Shown piece by piece: positions 20,489 to 32,202 of a stretch of 64,000 nucleotides of DNA (the stretch's first letter is position 1; every line of letters begins with the position of its first letter). The DNA comes from Elmis aenea (taxonomy: Eukaryota; Arthropoda; Insecta; Coleoptera; Elmidae), in assembly GCA_947652605.1 (NCBI GenBank), contig OX393577.1, positions 22,695,466 through 22,759,465 on the forward strand, given 5' to 3'. The position numbers and the translations under genes were made by a program. Under the pieces are notes generated by a model. It had not been told where the DNA came from. It searched no databases and saw only the letters and a list, made by a program, of their open reading frames with translations.

Positions 20489-22412
20489 ACCGTACTATAC
20501 ATACCTAGAGCAGTTATTGCACAGTAATATACAAAGAAAACACAACAATTTTAACAACAAACTCCTTTATTTTTCGATCGGCTGTACATTTCTCGGTGGT
20601 TGGTTCTTAACTACCCCAGCGCAACTGTCCCAAGATTTTTTAGGTTCTCTGTTTCTATCCCTTTTTTATTGTAGTTGCATCTTTGTCATTCTTTCCTATA
20701 AACATATTTGTGCGAGTAGTTTGTTTTACTTATGCTGTACAACTTTATCTACAAATCATTTTCTGATTGACGAAACTCAAATGGTGCCGTTGTAGGACCC
20801 AAGTTATGACCGTAATATTTTAACGTTAATATGTTTTACTAAAGTTTAAATCCTCATAACTTGGCCCTTTTGAATTGCTACGTGTTTTAGTAACTGATGC
20901 ATCAGCATTTGTTGCAATGTTGTTCATTTAAAAGTAAATGAAATAACATTGAAGTAAAATAAAATAATTGATCTCAGGGTGTCACAATATGGATCCCATC
21001 TAGAAGGAGCAATAGGGAAAGATCGAAAAGGAGAAGGGTGGATGGGATGACAGGAACGAACAAAAGCAATTTAAAAAAAAAAATAAGCTAAAACAATTTT
21101 GTTGGCCACTTCGGTTTGTTCATTAAAACGCTTGGAATAGCTTAAGACATTGATAAATTCTGTTTAAATAAAACGTGTTTTATGTCGTACATTTAAAATA
21201 TTTGTGTAGCAACGAATTACGAAACAGCACAAAATGAAACGGAGAGCGTGTTATTCTTAAGTCATAAAGTAATAGAAACTTAGTGAGCCAAGTTAAAACA
21301 GTCAAGATACGTGACTTGAGCGAGGGCAATCGACTTTAATTGCATTTTTGTAGTATCTTTTTTCTAAATAGCGTCTTTTGGTGTTAAGGAAACACTTTTA
21401 TTTGAACTTTCTTTAATAGACCCTTAATGAAGGGGTCGGTAATTCTGTAATTAGCAACAGCTGAACTTTTTAATTGTTGATTTTAAATTGTTACCGAAGA
21501 CAGATTTCTTTGACTTGACTCTTGTCGATACAATGATTTTTGTTACAACTATTTGAGTTTCAATCACAGATTGATGCAATCTAGGCGCATTGTTTTTAAT
21601 AGGAGAAATTTTGGCCGAAAATGTGCGAATTTCGTAAATTAAAAAAGTTTCTTCCATGTCATTTATCACCTTCTTCGATGTTTCAGCAAGAACTTGAAGA
21701 CAATGCCGTAACGATTTCTGTGCTGTTTTAAATGGACTGTCAACGTTATCATTTATTATATCTACACTAATTAATCTAAACTCCGAATCTTACAACAAAA
21801 CATTCGAGTTAAGATTTGTGTGTCCATTTGAACTGCTCCATCCGGAAATAACGAACTAACGGCAACTGTAAATATAATCGTCGTTCGATGCGCTTCTCCA
21901 TTAAAGAACTCGATCTGCTATAAAAACTTTCAAGTTGGATGATCAGATTCCGTTTTAAGATTGTATACGTAAAGTTTTTCAGACAGATTTATAATATCAA
22001 TCATGGGATTTCGTTGCTTTTTCAGGTATCGATTTTAAAACCCTTCCTGCATTGTGGATTTATGCATTGAGAAGGGAGGATGTGAAGTGGCGAAGTTGTT
22101 TGGCCTCTTTTAATGTGTTCTTACCTTTTAAAAACACAATTGTTACGTACAAAAGCCAGAGCTTTCACGTTGAGTGGCGATAATCGTACTGTTAACACGT
22201 ATCCAAGTGTTTGGTTTTGTTCTAAAGAAACTGTTGCAATAACAAAAATGTGGAAGATAGAATTGTTTTTTGATAATGTAATAATTTTTGAGTTTTTAGT
22301 TTAAAATTTTTTAATGTCTATGTACGATCTATAACTTCTCCATTTTAGGAGGTAAAGAACTTTGCATATTAGTGAAAATTTTATTTAAATAATTTATGTT
22401 TTTTCTTTATTA
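20489..22412. other. sequence without firmly recognisable gene
   Basis: No element boundaries found. Around 20975-21060 the plus strand reads basic residues (SRRSNRERSKRRRVDGM) that recall a LINE C-terminal tail, but the match is too short. A minus frame at 21451-21669 (72 codons) is unrecognised. Confidence 0.4.
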
Positions 22413-22414
22413 TA

Positions 22415-24064
22415 CAGTCTGTTGTACAAAATGGGCCCATAGCGGCTTCAATTGTGATTTAACCATCAACAAACCCTATATATTATTAAATGGGACAATC
22501 TTAGCTACAGCTTGGCGAAAAAATTGTTTTAAGCACCTTCATTTATTTGTTGAGATGTCACCGACATTATTTAAAAATTGGTTGGTATAATTTGTTGGTG
22601 TTGGTGTATTCTTGTAGAGCATTTTCAGTGCTTTCAAACGGTCTAGACTTTTAGTAGGGTTATGCTATGAAATGTTTGTAAAAAAATGCAAAAAACTAGT
22701 TTGAGCTAGTAGGCCATTTAATCAAAACTTCTATTAAAAAAATAATTATTCATAATCAAGCAACCTTAAAAACACTTGCTTAATGGTAATTCAGTGCAAT
22801 CTGAATGACTATTACTAATGAGAACACTGCTATTGGATATCATACCACAATGATAACAAAACAATACGAAATAAATTGCTTAAACTGTGAGCCGTTGTTG
22901 TCCATGCAAAACTGGCATCGTATTTACAATTAAGCAAGTGTTTTTAAGGTTGCTTGCTAATAAGTAATTATTTTTTTTAGCAGAAGTTTTAGTTAAATGG
23001 CCTACTAGCTCAGACTAGTTTATTGCATTTTTTACAAACATTTCATAGTATAAGCCTACTAAAAGTCTAGACAGTTGAAAAGTACTGAAAATGCTCTACA
23101 AAAATACCCCAAAAAAAAATTATACCAACCAATAAAAAAAATGTCGGTGACGTCACAACAAATAAATGAAGATGTTTAAAACAGATTTTTTTCGCCAAGC
23201 TGTAGTTAAGACTGTCCCATTTAATAATATACAGGGTGTTTCATAATTGAATGATGATCCTTAAGGGTATAATTCCTTGGATGATTTTAAGAAAAAAAGT
23301 TCATATTAATGAAGGTCCGCAACCGCCGTATTTTTGAGATACAGGGTGTTAAAAGTTGAAAAAAATATCGGTTTTTTCGTAATATTTTTGATTCCGCTTT
23401 AGATATTTTTTTGAATTTTAGTAGGTACTAACTAGCCATAAAAACACATTTTTTTCAGAAAATAAATTGTTCTATTTCTACCAATGGCGTCCGTATTAAC
23501 ATGTCCTTGAATATTTTTAATGAAAAACATGATACGCCACTGTTTTTTTTTCAAAATAAATGTCATTTTTATAATTTTGCTTTATCTCTTAGTAAAACTG
23601 GCCTCTTGACTTTTTTGTCCGACGAACGGTTTTCGAGTAAAAAAATTAAAGGCTATTACTCTTGAAGAGTAAAAGAGTAAGTACATATCTAGTTGTAGTA
23701 GGCCAGAAACAGAATTTGTATTTTATAAGCTCATTGTCATATGACATAGAACAATTTTTTTTTTCTGAAAAAAAATGCGTTTTTATGCCTAGTTAGTACG
23801 TACTAAAATTCAAAAAAATATCTAAGGTGGTTTCAAAAATATTACGAAAAAACCGTTTTTTTCAACTTTTAACACCCTGTATCTCAAAAATACGGCGGTT
23901 GCGGACTTACATTGATATGAACTTTTTTTCTTAAAATCATCCAAGGAATAACACCCTTAAGGATCAGCATTCAATTATGAAACACCCTATATATGGTTTA
24001 TTAATGGTTAAATCACAATAATTGAAGTCGCTATAGTCTCGGGCTCATTTTGTAGAACAGACTG
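22415..24064. mobile_element. TA foldback element, family D (cagtctgt ends)
   Basis: The left end cagtctgttgtacaaaatgg and right end cattttgtagaacagactg are inverted, flanked by TA (22413-22414 and 24065-24066). Arms run 22415 to about 22790 and about 22930 to 24064 with 80-90% agreement by eye (ttaaaaacacttgcttaa, cctactagctcagactag, gtctagac and similar blocks). The right arm is interrupted by a second element at 23232-23989. No transposase is visible. Confidence 0.9.
23232..23989. mobile_element. TA foldback element nested in family D
   Basis: The left end cagggtgtttcataattgaa and right end ttcaattatgaaacaccct(a) are inverted, with TA on both sides (23230-23231, 23990-23991). A second pair, acagggtgttaaaagttg / caacttttaacaccctgt, lies inside the arms at about 23341 and 23864. 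Removing the element plus one TA restores a 27-bp stretch that matches the opposite arm of the host foldback at full length with only a few differences. Confidence 0.92.
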
Positions 24065-24066
24065 TA

Positions 24067-25250
24067 TATACGGCATTTGCCTCTCTAATAGTTGGTAAAA
24101 GACTTTTAATTTCTCTTTACTATTTCTTGTCGTTTCATATTTTTTTCTTCGGCTACTTTGATCTAATGTGTGAAATTTTTTGGTGAAGATAACTTTAATA
24201 TAGTTGGCACCTATTAACTTTTTGATAAATATTGTTATACTTCGCTTTTGTGTCGTGACTGTAAACTTCGAAATAATATGCCTAAAGAAAATTTGTTATA
24301 AAATATTTGCTTTTTCTACGATGTGGCTCTTCTAAAACGCGGTGGGGCGTACCATTAATGGTTAGATAAATTTCTAAAGAGGATTATACACCAAAGTCAA
24401 GTGGTTATAAATGTTGTAGAGGACACTTTAGAAATGAACCAAAAGGGAAATTCGATAATTCCTCGGTTTGAAGAGGCTTATTGTTTAGGCCCTACAGGCA
24501 CTGGAAGTGGGTACGAAGAAACCGAGGGCTTTGAAAAAGATTCAGTCTAGAATTTTGTAAAATAATCAAACAACTGAGGTAGTTTTCGTAAGAATTTATA
24601 GATATTAGGGGTAAAACTCACAAAACAATATCAAGTGCTTTTGTGTTTTACAATTACTTTAAAAAACATTTTTTCTACATTTGTAAGTAATAAATATTTA
24701 AGAAATGTACCTACTATACGTACGGTGACTATACGTCCTTTATTGTAATAGACAGTTCTTCATTTTAAAGCGATGTCCTTTAGATTTATTTATTTTCTGA
24801 AAACTCAGTTTTGCCCTGCTTGGTGCTTGGTGCTTATTGTGTCGGCCACAAAGAAAATTGTATTAGTATTGGTAAAAAGATGTCGCTCAGTCCAATTGAT
24901 CTTGAAGTTATAATAGTAACAAATTATTTATACTTTATTTTAAGGAAATTTGTGATAAAAAATGTTCAGTACCAAAGACTACTAGGGTACAGTAAAGCTA
25001 GATGGTTGACTCTATTCCCGTACTTTGGGTTGGGTTTGCGCCTTTCAAAATATACTTTTTAGAGCAGGAAAAATGTCCTACAATTCTCAAACCTTTTTTT
25101 TTATGATCCCTTCGGCAAAGCATAGTTTTTCTCCATTATTAAGCTATAACTTTTCATAAACACATTCCTATAATTGTATCTCAGAATATTCTAATGTGCG
25201 AAACTTTCGTTACTATAAAACAATTTAAACTTCAATTATCTGAACGCAAA
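24067..25250. other. no gene recognised
   Basis: Unique-looking AT-rich DNA. A plus frame at 24811-25062 (83 codons) has no family resemblance. Confidence 0.4.
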
Positions 25251-25256
25251 AGTTTT

Positions 25257-25637
25257 AACCATGAATGTAAAAACGGTGCTTTTTTTATGAACCGTGAACC
25301 GGAACTGAACCTTTTATGTAAAAAATCACAAAACCGCAGAATAAAACCGAGCCGACTGGTGTGAATCGGTTCAAATCGCTTCAACCGGTTCACACAACGG
25401 TTCGGACCTTTTTTTAATGACACGTAAAATTTTTTATTTTTGTAATTTTTATTGAATGTTACCAAAACTGGAAAAATTTCGGATAGTTCAATTTGTCATC
25501 ATATTTTCCATCGAACCGGAACCGAAACTGAACCGTTGTCGCCGAAATATTTTATAAAATAAAAACCGGTGGTTCGGAACTTGAACCGAAAAGTGAAAAT
25601 TTATCGAACCGGCATACGGAACTGAACCGTTATTGTT
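25257..25637 (-). mobile_element. internally deleted, 5'-truncated copy of the ccggttc-rich hAT MITE
   Basis: Reads as the reverse complement of the complete element at 26082-27384. The stretch tgaaccgtgaaccggaactg corresponds to that element's right end, while ccggtggttcggaacttgaa and gcggttcgggtccttg correspond to its left end. The middle kilobase is missing. The outer end reads gggtccttg instead of gggtccctg, and the other terminus is lost. Confidence 0.7.
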
Positions 25638-25689
25638 TGCGGTTCGGGTCCTTGAAAAAAACTATTTCGCGATTGGAAAAAGATCATTT

Positions 25690-26081
25690 AAAAATCATTT
25701 AAAGAATTTGTGCTATCATTTGATTAAACTTGTATCGATTACCTATTTGACAGAAATGACTGAACTTGACCGAATCATTTTAAATAAAATTCCGTTTGGT
25801 TCAAAGTAAAAAAAAACAATATTTTTTGTTTCCAATAAAATAAGATTACAAATAAAAGGTGATCTTTTTGATGAAATTTGTTGTATTTAAAGAAAAATAA
25901 TATGAATGGCAGCAAAGTTCAATTACCGATGAACAAATCTGGGTTGCAGTATTTCAACTTTTTTTTAATACATTTTAAGAACTTATCGCTAATTGTTGAG
26001 TATTCTTCATGTTTTTCGGATTCTAACGCTACTACTAAGAGGGTTTTTTCTATTACGAATAAAATTTATATCAATGAAAAC
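25690..26081 (+). pseudogene. hAT transposase, C-terminal part (first segment)
   Basis: Plus-strand pieces of an Ac/ZBED-type hAT transposase: EMTELDRIILNKIPF (near 25755-25800), EWQQSSITDEQIWVAVFQLF (near 25900-25960), then in another frame LIVEYSSCF and SNATTKRVFSITNKIYINEN, the start of the hAT dimerisation domain (S-N-A..ERVFS motif). Frameshifts and stops interrupt it. The reading stops exactly where a hAT MITE is inserted at 26082, and resumes at 27385. Confidence 0.75.
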
Positions 26082-27384
26082 CAGGGACCCGAACCGGTAA
26101 GAATAACGGTTCAGTTCCGGTTACCGGTTCGATAAATTTTAACTTTTCGGTTTACGTTCCGAACCACCGGTTTTTATTTTTTAATGATTCGGTAACCGGT
26201 TCGGCGGTAACGGTTCAGTTCCGGTTTCGGTTCAATACGTTTTTTTTTTTAGTACAAAATGTATAAAAATAGTAATAAAACATAAACCCACAACATATAA
26301 ATTTTATTTATATTTAAACTTCAAACTCTTTATATATATAACCTAACCTTACCTTGATATATACTGCGCCATCTAACAAACATTATTGCAACAAACAGGC
26401 GGTAAAACTAAATTTTAATTTCTGAGTACAAAAAAACAGAACACATTACAATTTTATTTATATACAAATTTGTGTTTGTTTTGTAGAGTATTAAATAAAA
26501 CTGTCAAATTAAGTCAGTGTAATATCGAGGGTCTCATATCGGGGTAGCTTATGCGCCAAAAATACAAAAATGGAGATTTTTCGCCAAAAATGTGTTAAAC
26601 TGAAGGAAAAACAAATCTTTGTATGTTAGAAAAATCAACATATTTTGATATAAGTTAACTTGAACAGCATGGGGATCTCGTAAACGGTAAGAGATACAGA
26701 CTTGGTTAAATGGGTCAAAGTGATCTATGATTTAAAAGCAACTATTCCATGAAAAAAATCTTGAAAAAATTTCAAATGTATTCACTGACAAAACCTACAA
26801 AACAATGATGTAATTCGTGTGGAAATTTAGTTAGTATAGTACTCTTAGTAATATAAAGTTATACTTACAGTTTTCCAAATTAGAAGCAATAACTAACCAT
26901 TTATAAAAGTACGTAAGCGCACGCCATTTCAAAGTAGGTACAGTACTATGTGCAATGCCGCATTATACAGTCCATTCAACAAGTTTAAACTTGCGGTTTG
27001 TAGTGAAAGACGGCTTGACGAGCAAGAGCGCCTGCGTTCTATTAATCGCGGTAAAGAATACATTATTCAAATACGACTGTGATAGACGATGCATATTTAA
27101 TTATTTACAAATTGAACTGTCTTAAATATTTTCTTTTTATCTACGGTAAGATGTAATCAAAAATTACAAAAAAAATAAAATCCAATTTTTTATAAAAAAT
27201 ATCGTTCCGAACCGGTTTTTTAACCGGTTGTAGCGGTTTTAAGCGGTTCACGCCAGTCGGTTCGGTTCGGTTTTGCGGTTTTGTGATTTCTTAACTAAGA
27301 GGTTCAGTTCCGGTTCACGGTTCATGAAAAAGGCACCGGTTCGTTCCGGTTTTTGTTCCGGTTCCGGTTCGGTTCGGGTCCCTG
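26082..27384. mobile_element. hAT MITE rich in aaccggttc, clean 8-bp target duplication
   Basis: Starts cagggacccgaaccggtaag, ends ggttcggttcgggtccctg. The exact 8-bp repeat atgaaaac lies on both sides (26074-26081, 27385-27392). Subterminal regions are dense in accggttc/gaaccggt in both orientations. The centre (about 26300-27180) is AT-rich without a transposase frame. Confidence 0.92.
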
Positions 27385-27515
27385 ATGAAAACTAAATATA
27401 AATAAATTAAGAATCGAAACTTTGATGGGTTGCATTTACACCAAATGTAATTATAATTACATAAAACATAAAAATGACCTGTACAAAAATACATTTCTCC
27501 TAAAAATATAATAGA
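27385..27515 (+). pseudogene. hAT transposase, C-terminal part (second segment)
   Basis: After the MITE the plus strand reads, with stops, FTPNVIIIT then NIKMTCTKIHFS, which corresponds to the 'KAILxVKxNFxMSCTEFxxF' end of hAT dimerisation domains. It follows the NEN codons duplicated in the target site, so one transposase remnant was split by the insertion. The call depends on the stronger first segment. Confidence 0.55.
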
Positions 27516-27519
27516 AATA

Positions 27520-28262
27520 ATAAAAGTTTTCTTGGTTTTATAAGTTACGCAAGTGTAAACGTGATCGCTTAGCACGTTATTAAAATTATTGTCAAAGATA
27601 ATTTTATCTTACCTTCGCGGTATCTTTATCTCTTCCCTATAAATGAGAATTTGTGTCTGAGGACCCGTACACGACAAATACTGGGTTCAAGCAAACGTTT
27701 GCACGAACAAACCAATAACGATTGCGATAAGCATCTAGCGATGCGCAAGGGGAATTACAACATGGGGTTTATATGCTCCATAATATATAGTCCAAATATT
27801 CGGAATATTGCTCGGAATTTGCATATGAGATCGAATTTAATTGCAGACGTGGCACCTCAGCTCACAGATTAGTAACGCCTTGAGCTGGGAGTCGAGCTGC
27901 TAGCGAATTTCAGGATGTTGTCGACAGATGCAGATTAGGAAATTGTTTTAGAAGTTCGCGAGAAGGTTAAAGTCTTGTAATAAGGTACAACAGGCAATAA
28001 TAATTACAAAGCAAATTATATAAATTATTCCCCTGCTGCCGTATTTTGCAAGGATTTTGTCTTAGGAACGTCATTAATAATTTTACGTAATTTTGTTTAG
28101 CAGCTTGTCAGTAGGTCGCATCTCTGTTGACAATTCAAATTGTATTTATTCAGCAATTATGTAGTCTATTTTTCTTCTCTAACAGTTTAACGCCTATACA
28201 TTCTGTACAAGAGTTTGATCATTAACTTTATTAAATAGTTTGACTCTTTAGGTTTTATTACA
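27520..28262. other. no gene recognised
   Basis: Locally less AT-rich at 27640-27960. A plus frame at 27651-27872 (73 codons) has no recognisable domain. No element ends seen. Confidence 0.4.
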
Positions 28263-28264
28263 TT

Positions 28265-28480
28265 TTATATTTTTGTTAATGCATAGAGTTGAGCAAAAAT
28301 TTTGTTTCGTGTCACAGCTGGCTGCCGTCTACCGCATCTTAAACGCCGCCGTTCTTTTCTGTCCTTCCAATCATTGTTCGTTAAGTTCCTTTTGTCAATT
28401 GCTATTTTGTACTCCATCCATCTCCTTTTCGGTCTTCCTCTTTCTCTTCTTCTAGATGGAATTCATGTCGGCGTTTGATG
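28265..28480 (-). pseudogene. LINE 3'-end fragment (C-terminal basic tail)
   Basis: On the minus strand the frame reads RRRERGRPKRRWMEYKI, then RNLTNNDWKDRKERRRL and a stop at 28265. The 'GRPKRRW' plus 'W-DR--WR' pattern is the usual C-terminus of non-LTR retrotransposon reverse transcriptases in insects. The region upstream of it (higher coordinates) decays quickly, so only about 60 codons survive. Confidence 0.6.
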
Positions 28481-28562
28481 TGAAGTTCTATGTGCAGCCA
28501 TTCTTAAACTCATAAAATTAGCTTTAAAATAAGTTAATAATAAATTGTTTATATGTGACAGC

Positions 28563-29076
28563 CAGGGTCTAGCACAGGGGGGAGTGTTGCTACTAATTGC
28601 CGGGGCCCGGTGTTGCAAAGGGGGCCCGGATTCGAGCTAATACACAATATTTTGTTTACAAATATTGTTACGGCCCCGATTACATTGTTTATTATCTTAA
28701 TAACTATTTGTATACAATGGAATATAAATAGTTTTCTTTCATAACAGATTATTATTATTAACGAACATTGAATAAAATTTAATTTATATAAAATGAAGAT
28801 GGAACAATATCCTAAATCCTGGATCCCAGAAAAGAAAAGAAAAAAAGAGAAAGAAAGAAGATGTAGCCAAAGTCGAAGAACTTTAGAGACTTGGATTATT
28901 ATATTATATTAAACATTTAGCTTTGAATTATTTTTTCTCGTATTTTTAATACAGAATTACATAGGATGGTCTCCTGTATATCAAAATGCGAGCTCAAATT
29001 TTACAATTTTTTAGAAAAAAGGGGGGCCCGCTGTCTATTGCTTCCCCGGGGCCCGAATTATCTGTGAACGGCCCTG
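28563..29076. mobile_element. hAT-like MITE with ggggcccg ends
   Basis: Starts cagggtctagcacagggggg, ends gtgaacggccctg. The inverted subterminal blocks gccggggcccggtg / ccccggggcccgaat and gggggcccgga / ggggggcccgc are present. Flanks tgtgacag(c) and tgtgacac agree at 7 of 8 positions with a one-base offset on the left. The interior is AT-rich without coding. Confidence 0.7.
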
Positions 29077-29084
29077 TGTGACAC

Positions 29085-29916
29085 CCATGATTAAGCACCA
29101 ACAAAAAATTAAAATAAATGTATATTGCTACATCTGCTAAGTGTTATTATTAATTTCAAGCGTTAGGTTTCAAACAAAACCAATTGAATAATAAACCTAA
29201 GTAATAAGTTATATACAACCAGCTTTTAAACCATTAAAAAAATTATTTTTAATCCCAACAGAAAATTTTCTTAATCTCTAAACATCATTTTAAAATTACA
29301 AATTCTCCCTTTTAAGTTCATGTTTCAGATTAACAGCCAACGCAACCACCGAAAAGAAAATTATTACTCTTGGCACATTTAGGAGAGTACATTTCATGCT
29401 AAGGTTAACGCAAGGTGCCAACCCTAATTGTAGGTGTCACAAACATTTTTAGCAATCAGACCCAACTTTGCCGCTAAGAGAGAATTGACACGCTAGACGA
29501 GTGCAAGCAATCGATCCGATCCTCGCTTACTGGATGGAATAAACTTATTAAGGATTAAGCGACTTCTGTAGTCGATTTAAAAATTAAAGTACTCAGGGGT
29601 TTTAAACGCTGATAATACAAACTAAAATTTTCTTCAATTACAGGCCTCTTTAATTGTAACGATTTTACCATTTTTATGCTTGGAAATGAAAAAGAAAAAT
29701 TATTGTGGTAATTATGCTGATAGATAAATAAGAAATAAATGATTTTTCTTGGATTTTAAGAAGGATTGCATACTTTTTTAAAAGTCATTATTTTAAGTAG
29801 GTACCTAGTTTATTTTACAAATGTTTGATTGATTTATGTACATTGTACAGAATTATTTAACTAGAGCTTGTGTTAAAAATTCTTTCCTGAGAAAGATTTG
29901 TCCCAACTGAATGATA
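29085..29916. other. no gene recognised
   Basis: Unique-looking sequence, locally more balanced in composition at 29330-29560. No motif I can support. Confidence 0.4.
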
Positions 29917-29918
29917 TA

Positions 29919-30507
29919 CAGTGAAATCTCTCTTAACGGATACCTCCGATAAGCGGCCACCTCTCTTAACCGGACGATTTTAGGGGAACCGACACTTTGA
30001 TATTGATACTTCTAATAAATATTATTCTATTAGGCGGATTCTCCTTTAAACGGACACGGCACTCAGTTTGCCTCCCTTTTATGATAAAATCTCTCTTGTA
30101 CGGACGCAAGTAAAGGCATGCATATAGCATACGCAATAGGAATATTATTTTCGAAAGAAAAATGCCCCAAAAGCGTAAAGTTGGTAACCCTACCTCCAGC
30201 TGGCAGTTCTTATTATGTTGGCATTAGCTTGTTAACTAATAAAGTGAAGAAGTTATTTTTTTTTGGTCAGATTATATAGTGTGTGTTAATGTTGTATCGT
30301 AAGGATGGCGCCAAAGAGACGCATGTTAACGCTAAGAGAAAAGTTATAAGTGATTTAAGTTTATGACAAAAAAAACTCAGAAAAGAGTGTACATTAGCAC
30401 AGATAATGTATGTAGGCAATATTTACCTATTTCTATTAGGTGGACACCTCCTATAAGCGGACATACAATCTGCGACCAGTGATGTCCGCCTATGAGAGAT
30501 TCCACTA
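29919..30507 (+). mobile_element. pogo/Tigger-like element with transposase remnant
   Basis: The left end cagtgaaatctctcttaacg with gataagcggccacc is inverted relative to ggtggacacctcctataagc and gagagattccac on the right. TA precedes the left end and follows the right end (two bases of the right end appear lost or changed). At 30305 the plus strand reads MAPKRRMLTLREKL, the start of the CENP-B/pogo-type helix-turn-helix, followed by stops and, in another frame, TLAQIMYVGN. The DDE domain is absent. Confidence 0.75.
30305..30425 (+). pseudogene. pogo/CENP-B-type N-terminal HTH remnant
   Basis: MAPKRRMLTLREKL resembles the 'M-PKRK-LTLKEK--VI' N-terminus of pogo-class transposases, which bind the element ends through a CENP-B-like helix-turn-helix. 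Three in-frame stops and a frameshift follow within 40 codons. It lies between the inverted ends of the element at 29919-30507. Confidence 0.65.
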
Positions 30508-30518
30508 CTTGAAGTATA

Positions 30519-31231
30519 CAGGGTGTAGGTACCAAATTTGAATGTTTTACGGGGTATCTCGGTTACCGTAATAGTTAGCGAAAATCTGATATCGGGCTAT
30601 TTTTTTGAGAAAATAAACGCTATGTTATCAGATTTCTTATATCGTTTTCCATTTTGGCACTACAGACGAAAAATAAAATTTCATCGTTTTTGAAAATTTA
30701 CTGTAACTTCTTTATTTATTAAAATAGAACAAAATGTTATAAAGGTTTTTCATTCAGATTTTCATGCTTAAGTTAAAACCAAAATTAAATTTGTTTTAGC
30801 AACCTTGACTTGAGATATGAAGTAAACTTAATTTTTTTTAAGTGGAAACCTTAGTTGGCTATGACTTTATATGAAAGAGCATTTTTTTAGCTTTTTAAAA
30901 ATATATAGTTTTACATATTAATGCAAAAAATAATCGAGGTATGGCTAATTTTGTAAAACTTTCCTTATCAAAGTTTGCTATAAAAATTTGTATAAAAAAC
31001 CTTTATAACATTTTGTTCTATTTTATACATAAAAAATGTATAGTAGATATATTCTCAAAAATGATGAAATTTCATTTTCGTCTGTAGTGCCAAAATGGAA
31101 AGAGATATAAAAAATTTGATTACATAGCACTTCTTTCCTCAAAAAAATAGCCCCAGATATAGATATTAGACTTTCGCTAACTATTACAGTAACCGAGATA
31201 TCCGGAATACATTCGAATTTGGTCCACCCTG
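30519..31231. mobile_element. TA foldback element, family E
   Basis: The left end cagggtgtaggtaccaaatt runs through ggggtatctcggttac; the right end gtaaccgagatatccgg, attcgaatttggtccaccctg is inverted. TA at 30517-30518 and 31232-31233. Arms carry ttttatttttcgtctgtag-like and ttaacattttgttctatttt-like blocks. No transposase. The left end lies 11 bp from the pogo-like element. Confidence 0.9.
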
Positions 31232-31233
31232 TA

Positions 31234-32194
31234 TGTTTATCATCGGAATCAGTGACTATGTATATTTAACGACCTAAAAAATCACAGCAGTGAACTCGAG
31301 AAACTCATGGTTTTCCTTCTTTACACAAATTACAAATTTTAAATTCAGGCATAAAAATAATATATTTTTGCGCACTTGACTTTAAAACAGGAGTTTGTAA
31401 ACAGTCTGTACAAACAAGTTCGTATAAGACTATTAAAATGTTATGAACAAAGTTTTGTAGCCATAAAACTCCGTTAGGTAAAGTTAATATATGAACGCAT
31501 ACACCTATTTTACTACCACAAAAATTACTTGAAACTTTACAAGACCTATCGTTCATTACAAAATTGGCTACTCTCTAATATATGGATTTGTAAAATTATG
31601 CAGTATTCATTCTTTAATTTACGAGTAATTATTTATTGCATTTCTCATATTTTCATATTCAATTTTACATGTATTTGCCACTGTTTAATAAAGTTATATG
31701 CTTGTAATATGCAATCATTTGCAGATTACCGATCCTAACTGCAGGTTTCATTATATTTCAATTTCCTGAATATCTAGCGAAAGCCGGTTTGGTTAAATAG
31801 TTTTAATCTGGTAAATAATGGATTACTTAGTTAAAAATGAACATAAAATCTAAAATTTTATGCTGGCAATAATCTATAGACATAGAGTATTACAACACCA
31901 TAAAGCTAATAAAAATGACTTTTCAGTGTGAAAATAAATATGAAACTTATTAGAAAATTAACAATTTTATCGAATTACGATTGAAATAAAACTGTGTGGA
32001 CTTTATCAAAACGATTAAGAGCTCATCAGAATGAATCGTTTTGCCTTTCGTTGTTTTGTTCTGCAGCAAACACTTTGCAAAGTCTTTATTGTAAGTCATT
32101 TTTATTGGTACATAACCATGTTCTCTTTGCAACAGCTTTTGCTAACTGCTCGTGTTTAACGGTAGCTATTTCAGTTATACTCATACATTGTTCT
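31234..32194. other. no gene recognised
   Basis: AT-rich. Overlapping short frames at 31305-31556 (minus) and 31529-31738 (plus) have no domain signature; the minus one contains two CxxC pairs, but the spacing is not diagnostic. Confidence 0.4.
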
Positions 32195-32202
32195 ACATAA
32201 GT

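Noticed and set aside
20218..20795. Repetitive frames (SSPTQFFAYTILRLHN-like) and a 133-codon plus frame
   Set aside because: They come from the tandem gaagaattgtg units of the Foldback-like element or run out of it; no domain.
20975..21060. Basic tail resembling a LINE C-terminus
   Set aside because: Too short and lacking the GRPKRxW core; could be chance.
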